Below, piece by piece: positions 1-9,077 of a stretch of 64,000 nt of DNA (position 1 is the first letter of the stretch; every line of letters begins with the position of its first letter). The notes beneath the pieces are model-generated. The model saw only the letters and a list, made by a program, of their open reading frames with translations, was not told where the DNA came from and made no database searches. This DNA is from UBA7985 sp038141425 (GTDB lineage Bacteria > Pseudomonadota > Alphaproteobacteria > UBA7985). The stretch covers positions 434,001-498,000 of the forward strand of contig JAYQIC010000010.1 of NCBI GenBank assembly GCA_038141425.1, in the 5' to 3' direction. The translations under genes were made by a program, and so were the position numbers.

Positions 1-542
1 ATGAGCTCTGCAACGACAAGGAGATCGAAATTACCCTCCTTGCCGGTCCGCATTGTCTTTTCGACGCTTCGGCGATCCGTAACCCCATCGTCGACCTCGA
101 ACACCCGAATACTAACTGTCCCGGCCATATCCAGCACACGGCCCAGATGCTCGCGCACGAAGCTCCAATCCATTTCGCTGAGGTCAACCTGCAACCGCCA
201 GACAGTAATAAAAGCACCGTATCCATTCCCGATCTTGAGACACTGCCCGCCAATTGCGCGATCGAAGTTGCCGAATTTTGGCATGATCGCCTGCGTCCAG
301 GGAGAGGGATTATCCAGTATTGCCTGATAGGCGGGTGCTGACAGAACCGCTGGAGATTCAGTTGCGTAAAGGATGAAATGAGATCTTTCATCATCAAACG
401 CATCAAACAAGCGGACGCCTAGGAAACCCGGAGAAAATGTACGGTCGGCGATATGCTCTTTGGTCAGCCAATCGCGATAGTCGTTCAGATCTTCAGAGGC
501 GATATCGCACCAAATGGCCAAAAAGCCGTAGTTATCTGTCAT
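1..542 (-). CDS. Partial protein of unknown function, possibly a dimeric alpha/beta-barrel type
   Basis: An open frame reads on the minus strand from an ATG at 542 to the window edge without a stop, about 180 codons. It begins MTDNYGFLAIWCDIASEDL and continues with stretches such as HFILYATESPAVLSAPAYQ and AIMPKFGNFDRAIGGQ. The pattern of an opening beta strand, a 'DYRDWLTKEHI' helix and a repeat of this layout in the second half (ITVWRLQVDLSEMDWSF) suggests two ferredoxin-like halves, as in EthD/NIPSNAP or DUF4286-type proteins; that is inference. Base composition is lower in GC than htpX next door. The C-terminus lies outside the window. No clear ribosome binding site precedes the ATG. Confidence 0.55.
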   Translation of the reverse strand, partial: MTDNYGFLAIWCDIASEDLNDYRDWLTKEHIADRTFSPGFLGVRLFDAFDDERSHFILYATESPAVLSAPAYQAILDNPSPWTQAIMPKFGNFDRAIGGQCLKIGNGYGAFITVWRLQVDLSEMDWSFVREHLGRVLDMAGTVSIRVFEVDDGVTDRRSVEKTMRTGKEGNFDLLVVAEL

Positions 543-749
543 TAGGCGTGCACTCTTATATCCAATTGCTGATTATCCTTCCAACGATAGACATCAAAAA
601 AACATGCGCCATCACTGGCTTAACGGCATTTTATCAGGCGGAGCTCGTGCTCGCCTACCCGACGGCGCCCCTCAAGACAAGCTTGCACTTCGGCTTCTGA
701 ACAACCACGTCATGAGTCGGACCCTAACCTAGTCTTTGAGCACTTTCGC

Positions 750-1652
750 ATGCCACTGATCCGCACAACGCTTTTGATGGCCTTTATGACCGCCCTGTTT
801 ATGGGTGTCGGTTGGCTCCTTGGTGGCGCCAGCGGCGCAGTCATCGCCCTCGCCGTTGCAGCCGTCATGAACCTGCTGACGTGGTGGAACTCCGACAAGC
901 TGGTGCTGAGCCTCCACGGCGCCAAGCCCGCCAAAGGCACGCACAGCCAGCTCCGAGATATGACAGCTGACCTCGCTGCGGCAGCAAATATGCCGACCCC
1001 GGCGGTCTATATCCTCGAGACGGACCAGCCCAACGCCTTCGCCACTGGCCGAAGCCCCGATCGCGCCGCCGTGGCGGTCACCACAGGCCTCATGCAGGCA
1101 CTCAACAGGAAAGAGCTGGCCGCCGTGATCGCCCACGAGCTTGCCCACATCCGCAACCGCGACACGCTGATCATGACCGTCACCGCGACCTTCGCGGGCG
1201 CGATTTCGATGCTGGCCAATTTCGCCCTGTTCTTCGGCGGGGGCCGCAACCGACAGATGGGTCTGATCGTTACACTGGCACTCATGATCCTCGCGCCGCT
1301 GGCCGCGACATTGGTGCAGATGGCGATCAGTCGAACCCGCGAGTACGAGGCCGATCGTGTCGGAGCCGAGATTTGCGGCGATCCGCTTGCGCTTGCCTCT
1401 GCCTTGCAGCGGATCGAGCACATGGCCAGCCGCATCGACTATCATGCCGCCGAGCGGTCGCCGGCCACGGCACACATGTTCATCATCAATCCGTTGCACG
1501 CCCACAGGCACGATAACCTGTTCGCGACCCACCCGAAGACAGCGAACCGCGTGGCAGCGCTTGAGCGGATGGTGGGGCCCGGCGGGCCGAGGCAGACGCC
1601 CGGCCAGAGCAGCGCCACTCGCTCCCCGGTGCCCAACATCCGCACGCGATAG
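750..1652 (+). CDS. htpX: Zinc metalloprotease HtpX (M48B family)
   Basis: Membrane-bound zinc protease that degrades misfolded membrane proteins. The 300-residue length is normal for HtpX. Two hydrophobic segments lie near the N-terminus (about residues 5-45), followed by the zinc motif HELAH at residues 129-133, two further membrane segments (about 140-200) and the third zinc ligand in 'REYEADRVGAE'. The conserved 'NAFATGRSPDRAAVAVTTGL' and 'FIINPLHAHRHDNLFATHP' stretches are typical of the family. The C-terminal tail after 'LERMVG' is short, proline-rich and not conserved. The gene stands alone and ends with a TAG codon, which shows that TAG is an ordinary stop in this genome. Confidence 0.95.
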   Translation: MPLIRTTLLMAFMTALFMGVGWLLGGASGAVIALAVAAVMNLLTWWNSDKLVLSLHGAKPAKGTHSQLRDMTADLAAAANMPTPAVYILETDQPNAFATGRSPDRAAVAVTTGLMQALNRKELAAVIAHELAHIRNRDTLIMTVTATFAGAISMLANFALFFGGGRNRQMGLIVTLALMILAPLAATLVQMAISRTREYEADRVGAEICGDPLALASALQRIEHMASRIDYHAAERSPATAHMFIINPLHAHRHDNLFATHPKTANRVAALERMVGPGGPRQTPGQSSATRSPVPNIRTR

Positions 1653-1797
1653 CCATCCGCGCCCACCGCCGGCCCGTGATGTTTCGGTGTCGACCATCGG
1701 GCCATGGACTTTATCGAGGCGCATGATGCCTTTGTTGGAACGATAAGGGCGTAAAGAGGCTACTGAGCCTGCCTCTATATCGTCTCCAACTCAGACC

Positions 1798-2295
1798 TCA
1801 AACCGTGAACATCCAAATAGGTGGCCACGGAAGTCCCTTACTGTCGAACAATTTCAATATCAGACCCTCGCGCTTGAACGAGGCGACAGTCCTGAAGTTG
1901 ACGGTTGGCGGATACTCACCCGGGCAAAACATCCGGGTTGAGGTCATCACCTTAGGCTCCAGAAGTGACACCGACTGACCCTCAGCTTTCCCAAACTGAC
2001 CGTTGAGGAGGTTGCATTGAGTCACCGTCTGTATGCTGCCAGTAAGGCTTACTCGAAGCACGACCTTCTGAGGGGTACTACCACCCTCCCAGATCGGCTC
2101 GCCGACGCGGTCGTAAATGGTTTGCGCCCACCAGAGGCCTGTGAGGGCATGAACATCCAATGGCTTGGTTGGAAGAGGCAGTGGTCCCTCTTTCGTAAAC
2201 AGCAGCTCGGGATTGTCTTCAGCTGACCCTGCGGTCGATAGCGAAAGAGCGCAGACCGCTCCAAGAAGCAGCGAAATCAAATTCTTTAAGGTCAT
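1798..2295 (-). CDS. Exported META (HslJ-like) domain protein
   Basis: A 165-residue protein with a signal peptide (MTLKNLISLLLGAVCALSLS, likely cleaved after TAGSA) and one META-like domain. The domain shows the hallmark order: 'LTGLWWAQ' opening strand, 'CNLLNGQFG' loop and 'MTSTRMFCPGEYPPT', which corresponds to the GCN...G and T-M-C motifs of HslJ/META proteins. Two cysteines in these motifs could pair. It is clearly related to the protein at 40322-40939 in this window. META-domain proteins are envelope proteins, some linked to stress or antibiotic tolerance; no specific function can be assigned here. GC content is low relative to the window average. Confidence 0.7.
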   Translation of the reverse strand: MTLKNLISLLLGAVCALSLSTAGSAEDNPELLFTKEGPLPLPTKPLDVHALTGLWWAQTIYDRVGEPIWEGGSTPQKVVLRVSLTGSIQTVTQCNLLNGQFGKAEGQSVSLLEPKVMTSTRMFCPGEYPPTVNFRTVASFKREGLILKLFDSKGLPWPPIWMFTV

Positions 2296-2596
2296 GGGCC
2301 GTAGCCTCCATGCGGATCATTGTTTGCAACTAACGGAGACAGCAGACCTAAAGCATGCTTTTTGCGGGCGTATTTCCTGCAAATTTCATTTTGTATCGAG
2401 GCACCGGCCCGCAGTACTGAAGCACGCCTCGCAAATTCACGCGTCTTTACCCATTCCGCATCGGAGCAGGCGCAGTTACTCGAGCGTCACATTCCAAAAA
2501 CCTGGCTTCCCGGTGTTCTACTCAAGTTTGCTGCAGGTAAAGAGCGCGTGCCAGCAGCTGACTTCCCGACCAGTAGAATTAATGAAATCAATGATT
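2296..2596. other. Intergenic stretch without a recognised gene
   Basis: About 300 bases between the stop of the YrdC-like gene and the start of the META-domain gene, both on the minus strand. It should hold the promoter of the META gene. Open frames on the plus strand here have no recognisable protein character. I see no convincing terminator or repeat. Confidence 0.4.
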
Positions 2597-3337
2597 TCAG
2601 GATTGATCAGCCTGACGGAGCCACCGTTGGAGAGAGTCGATAGACTTCTCAGAGCCCGGCCCGTCTCGATGGATTTCAACGCGCCCATGATTCAGACCAA
2701 GAATTGTTTGTGAACCTCCTTGGCCTTCTTCATCATCAAGCGTCAAACAAAGTTCCACGCCTCGATCCCGACCAAAGGCCAGCGCCTTGTCGCGTGTCGT
2801 AATGGAGCCTGCCGGATCGCCGCTCATGTTACAGCTTGAACCGATTGGTGCGCAGAAATAGCCATGGTCCTTACCAAACAACTTTCCCGACATTTCAGCA
2901 GTTAGCCTCTCCATGAGTTGCATCTTTTCTGCAAGCACCCCGCTATAGAGCAACCCTTGAAAGGTTCCTCCGCACACAACTTTGGACTCAAAGGTTTTTG
3001 GACCGATCGTGAGCCGAATGAAGGTTCCGTGCAGATCCAAACTAAATTTTCTTAAGCGCTCGTTACTCTTATCCTCAAGTAGATATCGGCTTAGAGGCTC
3101 GTCGGGGGCCAGATTGAAGAATGCTCGCGGGTCACCAACCCCCGCACCGTAATACTTCCCTGGCTTACGAAGCTTGCATCGGTCCAGAGAAGCCGCACCG
3201 CTCTCGGTTGCAGGCGCAAAAATCGCATATACAGATGGCAGTTGGATGAGGATGGGTTGCCGTCCAAATGCTGCGGCAATGCATTCATCAGCCGAAGGAT
3301 CCCGCATCGAAACAATCCGCAATCGAGGAGACGTCAT
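2597..3337 (-). CDS. Divergent Sua5/YrdC/YciO-like domain protein
   Basis: A protein of about 246 residues starting with ATG at 3337, which overlaps the stop codon of the TRAP permease by an ATGA junction, so the two are translationally coupled. An open frame extends further upstream inside the permease gene, but that part is not protein-like. The order of segments follows the YrdC fold: 'PILIQLPSVYAIFAP' like the opening P-T-x-T-V-Y-G-L motif, 'RKPGKYYG' like the KxR-x-x-KP motif, 'GSSCNMSGDPAGS' like the S-A-N-x-S-G motif, and a closing 'SQTILGLNHGRVEIHRDG' like P-S-T-I-v-d...i-R-x-G. Sua5/YrdC proteins bind ATP and make threonylcarbamoyl-AMP, but several key positions here differ, so it may be a specialised paralogue. 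Confidence 0.55.
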   Translation of the reverse strand: MTSPRLRIVSMRDPSADECIAAAFGRQPILIQLPSVYAIFAPATESGAASLDRCKLRKPGKYYGAGVGDPRAFFNLAPDEPLSRYLLEDKSNERLRKFSLDLHGTFIRLTIGPKTFESKVVCGGTFQGLLYSGVLAEKMQLMERLTAEMSGKLFGKDHGYFCAPIGSSCNMSGDPAGSITTRDKALAFGRDRGVELCLTLDDEEGQGGSQTILGLNHGRVEIHRDGPGSEKSIDSLQRWLRQADQS

Positions 3338-5236
3338 CGAGAGGCCTCTTCGGTACGTGGATACAATAAAATGGCACTCAGGCTGACGCAGGCGGCGATG
3401 CCGAGCAGTGAAACAAGGGGGTCTGGCGAAACTGCTGCAATAATGGCCGGTAGCAGCCCGCATCGGAGCGCGACGGTGATCAACGTCCCATGCGGTCTTC
3501 CTCTGCCTTCGACCGCCAAGGCAAGGGCTACTGCGGCGGCACTGCCGCCAAAGACTGCCAAAGCAACTGATAGCGGCTCACCCTGTCCCAGGAATGCCGG
3601 GTTCCAGACAAAGGCGAATGGCAAGAAAAAGCCGACGACGGCCAACCGAACGGCATGGAATGCAATCAAGAATGGATCATCGTCCGCTATCGTCGCTGCA
3701 GCCAAAGCTGCCACCGCGATCGGAGGCGTTAGGGCCGACAGTACAGCGAAGTAAAACAGAAAGAGGTGCGCCACGAGCAGAGGGAGCCCGATATCCGTCA
3801 GGGCTGGCCCGACAAGGACGGCCGCAAGAATATAGGCGGAAGGTGTTGGCATCCCCATACCAAGAATGATCGTTACAACAGCCGCCAGCGCGAGCGTGAT
3901 GTAAACTTTCCCGGCCGAGAGTTCGACAATTAAGCTGGCGATCTTCATCCCCAGCCCGGTCATTGAAAGCCCACCAATGACCAAACCAGCCGCAGCACAG
4001 GCGCCTGCAACCGGAAGAATTCGCAGGGTCGTTTCGCCTAAAGCTTCGATAATCGCCCAAAGAGTGAGACGCGTTCGAGCCCGCATCAAAGACGCAGCCA
4101 CCACGCTGATGCCACCTGCGCCTGCTGTCATCAGTGGCGTAAAACCAGCAAGAAGCATGGCCACGATCGTGACCAGAGGAATTAAGAAAAGCCAACCTGT
4201 GACAAGGACCTGTAACAGCTTTGGTCCATCGCTGTCCCCCGGGCTCAAGTCTTGATTCACCGCTCGGAAATGGACCTGCGCAAAAAGACCCACGTAGTAG
4301 AGTATCGCCGGGATCAGCGCGGCATAAATAATCTCCCGATAGGGGGTCGCGGTGAACTCGGCCAGAATAAAGGCTGCGGCCCCCATAATCGGGGGCATAG
4401 CGCTCCCACCTGTCGATGCCGCGACTTCTATCCCTCCGGCAACCCGCCCCGGAGTAGCCAAGGCGCTTCATGATTGGGATGGTAATCGAACCCGTTGCAA
4501 CAACGTCTGAGGTTGGACTGCCAGATATGGTGCCAAACAGGCCCGAAGAAATCACAGCGACCTTGGCTGGGCCACCACGAGCTCCGCGGGTCTTGGCCGA
4601 CGCGAGATCGAAAAAGAACTGACCACCACCCGCTTTGGCGAGCAGCGTTCCAAAGAGAACAAAGATGAAAACGTAGCTGGCGATTACCTGAATCGGTACG
4701 CCGAAGACGCCATCCGTCGTGAAGAGTAAGATGTCGAGGGAATAACTAAAGTCCTTAATTCCATGGCCAAACGGCGCCGGAAGCCAGGATCCAAACCAAT
4801 TATAAATGAGAAACAGCCCGACAATTGCGGTCAGCCCCAGACCTGCAGTTCGCCGGGTTGCTTCCATAACGAGCGCCAGCAAGCAGCTGCCAAAACACAG
4901 TTGTGGGGTCGTTAACGGATCCAGAAAAGTAATCCGCTCGCTGATTGTTTCGGCCTCGACGAAAAAGTAAGCACCCGTGATTGCGCTGAGCGCACTCAGA
5001 ACAAAGTCGACAGTCGTTGGATTTTCTGGCGCTTCCCGTCCATGGCCAACGGCGATGAACAGCAGTGAAAGAATACCGGCAACGAACAGAACCCCGAGCA
5101 CAAGGGGGTCGGATATAACGAACAGGTTCGCGTAGATCACCCACGCAGCAAAACCAGCGGCCGCGGCTTTCAGGCCTAAGCCCAATGGTCCGGGCAGCGA
5201 CCGCCGGTTTCCGGTGGCAATAAGCGCTGAAATCAA
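3334..5236 (-). CDS. TRAP transporter fused permease (DctM/DctQ fusion), one frameshift
   Basis: Large integral membrane permease of TAXI-type TRAP transporters, in which small and large membrane subunits are fused; it works with the periplasmic TAXI protein just upstream. Hydrophobic helices cover the whole length. Family motifs include 'SGLFGTISGSPTSDVVATGS', 'VAASTGGSAMPPIMGAAAF' and 'GMGMPTPSAYILAAVL'. The frame breaks once near 4447-4450: one extra G in a GGGG run (minus strand) separates 'IMKRLGYSG' from 'RVAGGIEVAAS'; removing it gives a continuous protein of about 633 residues. The start appears to be TTG at 5236, overlapping the TAXI gene stop. Substrate is unknown; TAXI-TRAP systems typically carry carboxylates or amino acids. 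Confidence 0.85.
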
Positions 5237-6214
5237 TCGATCAATCCAGCCTGGCGGTAGGCCTTTGCGGCACCGGGGTGAAAGTCCAGAACTGTCTGGC
5301 TCACGATCAATTCAGGGTTCAATGACTTCATTGCGCCATGAACATTTCGAATTTCATCGATGTTATCGATCAAGCTAGACGCGAGGCTTTGAGCGATTGC
5401 ATCTGGCATTTCATCGGTAGTGATAACCATCGCACCGAGCGCGATAGACTGTATCTCACCAGCCTGTTTGGAGTAGCTGCCGGCGGGAATACTGAAGGCT
5501 GCCGTGCCAAAGGCCTCGTTCGTGGCTTCGATAACGGACTTTGGGACACTTAGGAGAACAACGTCACTGTTCTCATCAATCGCGCGGAAGGAAGAGTGAC
5601 CGACGAAAATCCCGTTGGTGACAATATCGATACGGCCATCCTGCATCAGCTCGCCCTGCTGCTTCGAAGCGGCTCTGACAAAGCTACCGCCATTATCTTC
5701 CAAAGTATCGCGGCTCAGGCCTGCTGCTTCGAGCATGAACAGGGCAACATCACCAGTTATGTTCCCAGCCCGATTGATGCCGATTTTCAGCTTCGCGCCA
5801 GAAGTCGCCAAGTCATCGAGGCTGTCGATGCCATACTTCTCAGCCAACGACTGCCGAATGAAAAAGTGCATGGGCGCCCAGTTGTACATATAGCCAATGG
5901 CTTTGAGGTTAGTGATGGGTTCATTGAACGGAGCCTCGCCCATCAACCCAAGCTTGACCTCCGCGTCATGAACAAGGCCAAGATCCAGTTCGATTAGCGG
6001 CCAGAAGTGCAAGGTTCGCAAATCCACCGCCAGAGGCTTGGTAGGTAATGACGGAATTTGAATTATCGGCCTTTACCGCGCGGTCCATGCCCGCACCTAG
6101 TAGGGACCAAAGACCACCGGGGCTTCCGCCCGAAAGAGTAAGGTCTAGGGGTTCAGCAGAAGCACCGCTTGCACACAAAACCATCGCGGCGGCAAATGAC
6201 TTTAGCTTTAGCAT
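5233..6214 (-). CDS. TAXI family TRAP transporter solute-binding protein, one frameshift
   Basis: Periplasmic binding protein that delivers substrate to the fused TRAP permease encoded directly downstream (start and stop overlap at 5233-5236). A signal peptide (MLKLKSFAAAMVLCASGASA) is followed by 'LTLSGGSPGGLWSLLGAGM', the glycine-rich opening of TAXI proteins, and by 'DLGLVHDAEV', 'KLKIGINRAGNITGDVALFMLEAAGL' and 'FHPGAAKAYRQAGL' at the end, all typical. The frame is broken near 5990-6000, between 'LALLAANR' and 'ELDLGLVHD', by one missing base. About 327 residues when joined. Local GC content is low (about 43% over 5341-5400), unlike most of the window. Confidence 0.85.
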
Positions 6215-6468
6215 TTTGAATAATTCCTCTGAGCATAAGTGGTGCCTGCTCGAATAACTGAATCAAAGGTGTCGTTCAGCTTCAACAGATTTCGAGATGT
6301 AACTTTGGATGTTATTCGAGATCTGGCCTGAAGGAAGAAAATTTATGGGCCTTTAACCTAGTTCAACCCGCGCTGAGACTGTGCCATGTAAGGGAAAACA
6401 GGTGAGGCAGCGTCGCAGAGCAAACGCGAGGCCGTTCGCCTGCACGAACCACTTGGCGGACGGAGCGA

Positions 6469-8502
6469 ATGCCCAACGACCCCTTGCTTGAACCCTTTCA
6501 GCTGCGCCACCTGTCGCTGCGCAATCGGATTATCAGCACCGCACACGCGCCGGCCTTTGCCGAAGACGGCCAGCCCCGGGACCGCTACCGGCTGTACCAC
6601 GAGGAAAAGGCCAAGGGCGGAGTTGCTCTGACCATCATCGGCGGCTCCACGAACATTGCGCCCGACAGCCCTTCTGTCTTCGGCCAGCTCTACGCCGGTG
6701 ACGACAGCGTGATCCCATGGTTCCGGCGATTGACCGATGGCGTGCGATCAAAGGGCGCCGCCGTCATGTGCCAGATCACCCACATGGGTCGGCGCACCAC
6801 TTGGGATCAGGCGCATTGGCTGCCGGTGGCAGGGCCATCGGGAACCCGCGAACGCGCCCACCGCGCCTTTCCCAAGGCCATGGAGCACGAGGACATGGAT
6901 CGGATCGTGCAGCAGTTCGCAGAGGCTGCAGCCCGATGCCAGCAAGGTGGGTTCGACGGTATCGAGCTGCTCTCCCACTCGCACCTGCTGGGGCAGTTTC
7001 TCTCGCCACTGATCAACCGACGCGACGACCGCTACGGCGGCAGTCTGGAAAACCGCCTACGCCTGACCTTCGACGTGCTGGCGGCGGTTCGAAAGGCCGT
7101 CGGCGCCGAGTTCATTGTCGGAATGCGGGTCACAGGCGACGAACTCAAGAAGGGCGGCCTGTCCGCCGATGAATGCGTGAAGGTCGCTCAATACCTCGAG
7201 CAAAGTGGCTCGGTGGACTTCCTCAATATCCTTGCCGGCGCGCCCTACGATGATCTGGGTCTGGCTGGTTGGGTGCCGCCCATGGGCATGCCAGCAGCAG
7301 CCCACCTCACTGTCGCCGGCCGCATCCGGCAAGCGGTGGATCTGCCCATCCTGCACGCTGGCGGCATGGCCGATGTCGCCACCGCCCGGCACGCGGTTAG
7401 CGGCGGGCATGTCGACCTCGTCGGCATGACCCGCGCACAGATAGCTGATCCGCATCTGGTCGCCAAGCTACAGCGCGGTGAAGAAGCCCGCATCCGCCCC
7501 TGCGTCGGGCTGGGTTACTGCGTCGACCGGGTCAATCAGGGCAAGGACGCGGTCTGTGGGCATAACGCCGCCACCGGCCGCGAAGCGCAGCTCCCCCACT
7601 TTCACGAGAAATCCGAGCGCAGGCGCGGGGCGGTCGTCGTTGGGGGGGGCCCCGCCGGGCTGGATGCCGCGCGGATCCTGGCCGAGCGCGGGCACGACGT
7701 CACCCTCATGGAGGCGGGAAGCGCACTGGGTGGGCAACTGCGGCTGGCATCAGGCAGCCCGACGCGCACGCAGGTTTGGGGGGCGGCCGACTGGCTGATC
7801 AGTGAAGTACAGCGCCTCAACGTCGATGTTCGGCTTAATACCTTTGCCGAAGAGGAAGAGGTGCTTGCGCTGGCCCCGGACGTGGTCATCGTCGCGACGG
7901 GCGGTTGGCCAGAACCAGATAGCTACGAAGGTGCTGAGCTTGCCCTGTCGAGCTGGGACGTACTGTCCGGCGAAGCGACGCCGACGGGTGAAGTGCTCCT
8001 GCTCGACGAAGGCGGTGACCAGCCCGCGCTGGTCTGCGCCGAGGCTCTGGCGCAGAGCGGCTGTAACGTGGAGCTGGTCACGCCGGATCGCACCATCGCG
8101 CATGATCTCGGCCCCACCAACTCAGCGGTATTCCTGCAGTCACTGGCGCGCTTGGATGTTGGCTTCTCGTGCTTTGAGGAAATCGAGAAGATAGAGAAGG
8201 CCGGTAACCGCAAGGCCGTTACCCTGCGCCATGTTCTGACCGGCGAAAGCCGCGTGCGCACCGTCGATCATTGTGTTGTCGAGCGGGGCCTGACCCCGAA
8301 TGATGGGCTGTTTTTTGCCCTTAAACCCAAGTCAATCAACCGGGGTCAGGTCGATCATCGGGCGCTGATCAACGGCGGAAGTGCCTTCGGGGAGGTTCAA
8401 TTCGGCGACGGGTTTGTTCTCGCCCGTATCGGAGACGCCATCGCCGGGCGGAACATCCATGCTGCGGTGCTTGACGCGGTCAGGATCTGCAAGGACCTAT
8501 GA
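6469..8502 (+). CDS. OYE-family NADH:flavin oxidoreductase, StcD/HpbA-like N-methylproline demethylase
   Basis: A 677-residue iron-sulfur flavoenzyme: an FMN-binding old-yellow-enzyme barrel (about residues 5-340), a cluster region, then an FAD/NAD(P)-binding part with 'VVVGGGPAGLDAARIL' near residue 390. The N-terminal wording (DPLLEPFQLRHLSLRNRI, STAHAPAFAEDGQPRDRYR, YHEEKAKGGVAL) closely resembles, as I recall it, the dimethylproline/N-methylproline demethylases StcD and HpbA that remove methyl groups from proline betaines; other relatives are trimethylamine dehydrogenase and 2,4-dienoyl-CoA reductase. Cluster cysteines visible are 345, 351 and 363, i.e. three rather than the four of most relatives. 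No demethylation partners sit beside it, but putA lies 28 kb away. Confidence 0.75.
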   Translation: MPNDPLLEPFQLRHLSLRNRIISTAHAPAFAEDGQPRDRYRLYHEEKAKGGVALTIIGGSTNIAPDSPSVFGQLYAGDDSVIPWFRRLTDGVRSKGAAVMCQITHMGRRTTWDQAHWLPVAGPSGTRERAHRAFPKAMEHEDMDRIVQQFAEAAARCQQGGFDGIELLSHSHLLGQFLSPLINRRDDRYGGSLENRLRLTFDVLAAVRKAVGAEFIVGMRVTGDELKKGGLSADECVKVAQYLEQSGSVDFLNILAGAPYDDLGLAGWVPPMGMPAAAHLTVAGRIRQAVDLPILHAGGMADVATARHAVSGGHVDLVGMTRAQIADPHLVAKLQRGEEARIRPCVGLGYCVDRVNQGKDAVCGHNAATGREAQLPHFHEKSERRRGAVVVGGGPAGLDAARILAERGHDVTLMEAGSALGGQLRLASGSPTRTQVWGAADWLISEVQRLNVDVRLNTFAEEEEVLALAPDVVIVATGGWPEPDSYEGAELALSSWDVLSGEATPTGEVLLLDEGGDQPALVCAEALAQSGCNVELVTPDRTIAHDLGPTNSAVFLQSLARLDVGFSCFEEIEKIEKAGNRKAVTLRHVLTGESRVRTVDHCVVERGLTPNDGLFFALKPKSINRGQVDHRALINGGSAFGEVQFGDGFVLARIGDAIAGRNIHAAVLDAVRICKDL

Positions 8503-9077
8503 TGCAAATCAATCCTTGCCCATGATCGGGGTTGCTTGCGTCAAACCCCGAATAGCCTGTTATTCAGCGCGACGACTTAACTTAGATGAGATAATGCGCG
8601 TCAGCTTTTACCGCTATGAGATCAGTAAATCCCCGTCCAGAATCAAACAATCGGGGAACGCTATTTTCTTCAAATACGATGAACCCAGTGTCTGTACCTT
8701 CTTCAGGATTCGACGGTCGCATGAAATCTAATAATTGACCCGAGATAATGTGCATGGGCGTGTCTTCGGCGAATTGGTGATTAACCAACGCAGGCTAGCG
8801 ACTACCCCTGACCAGTATATCCAGCTTTATGCAATCGTTTCGAATTCTATGTGAATTCTGGTGGCAAGCGCCATCTGCACAATACAATCCATTGATCCTA
8901 CGAACTTTTTCGAGATTACGCCTAACCTACTGTTATCGCATAATTAATATGGATAATATTAAACCAGTTTAGTATCCATTGCGTACACACGCAGAGCTCA
9001 CCAACTGTCGCATAAGATTTTTCCCGAATCTTGCAAACATCCTCCAAAAATAAGCTTCCTAATCAAGGGTGACCCAA
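8503..9077. other. AT-rich intergenic region upstream of the AraC gene
   Basis: About 575 bases, clearly poorer in GC than the flanking genes, especially 8820-9060 with several A/T-only runs. It should carry the promoter of the AraC-type regulator gene. One short minus-strand open frame (8582-8788) is listed separately. No repeat, tRNA or mobile element was recognised. Confidence 0.45.
8582..8788 (-). CDS. Possible small protein of unknown function
   Basis: A 68-codon minus-strand frame in the AT-rich gap; an inner ATG at 8755 would give 57 residues beginning MHIISGQLLDFMRPSN. The composition (TDTGFIVFEENSVPRLFDSG) looks protein-like rather than random, and it overlaps no other gene. I recognise no family. 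It could equally be a remnant of a longer gene or a chance frame. Confidence 0.25.
   Translation of the reverse strand: MVNHQFAEDTPMHIISGQLLDFMRPSNPEEGTDTGFIVFEENSVPRLFDSGRGFTDLIAVKADAHYLI

Noticed and set aside
729..1724. A 331-codon minus-strand frame opposite htpX
   Set aside because: It is the antisense shadow of htpX in GC-rich DNA: low complexity, rich in Gly, Arg and His, with no domain.
1765..1790. A GAGGC...GCCTC inverted repeat after htpX as terminator
   Set aside because: The stem is only five bases and no T run follows, so it is not convincing.
2597..3463. A longer, 288-residue start for the YrdC-like protein
   Set aside because: The first 42 residues lie inside the TRAP permease gene and are not protein-like; ATG 3337 gives the usual coupled overlap.
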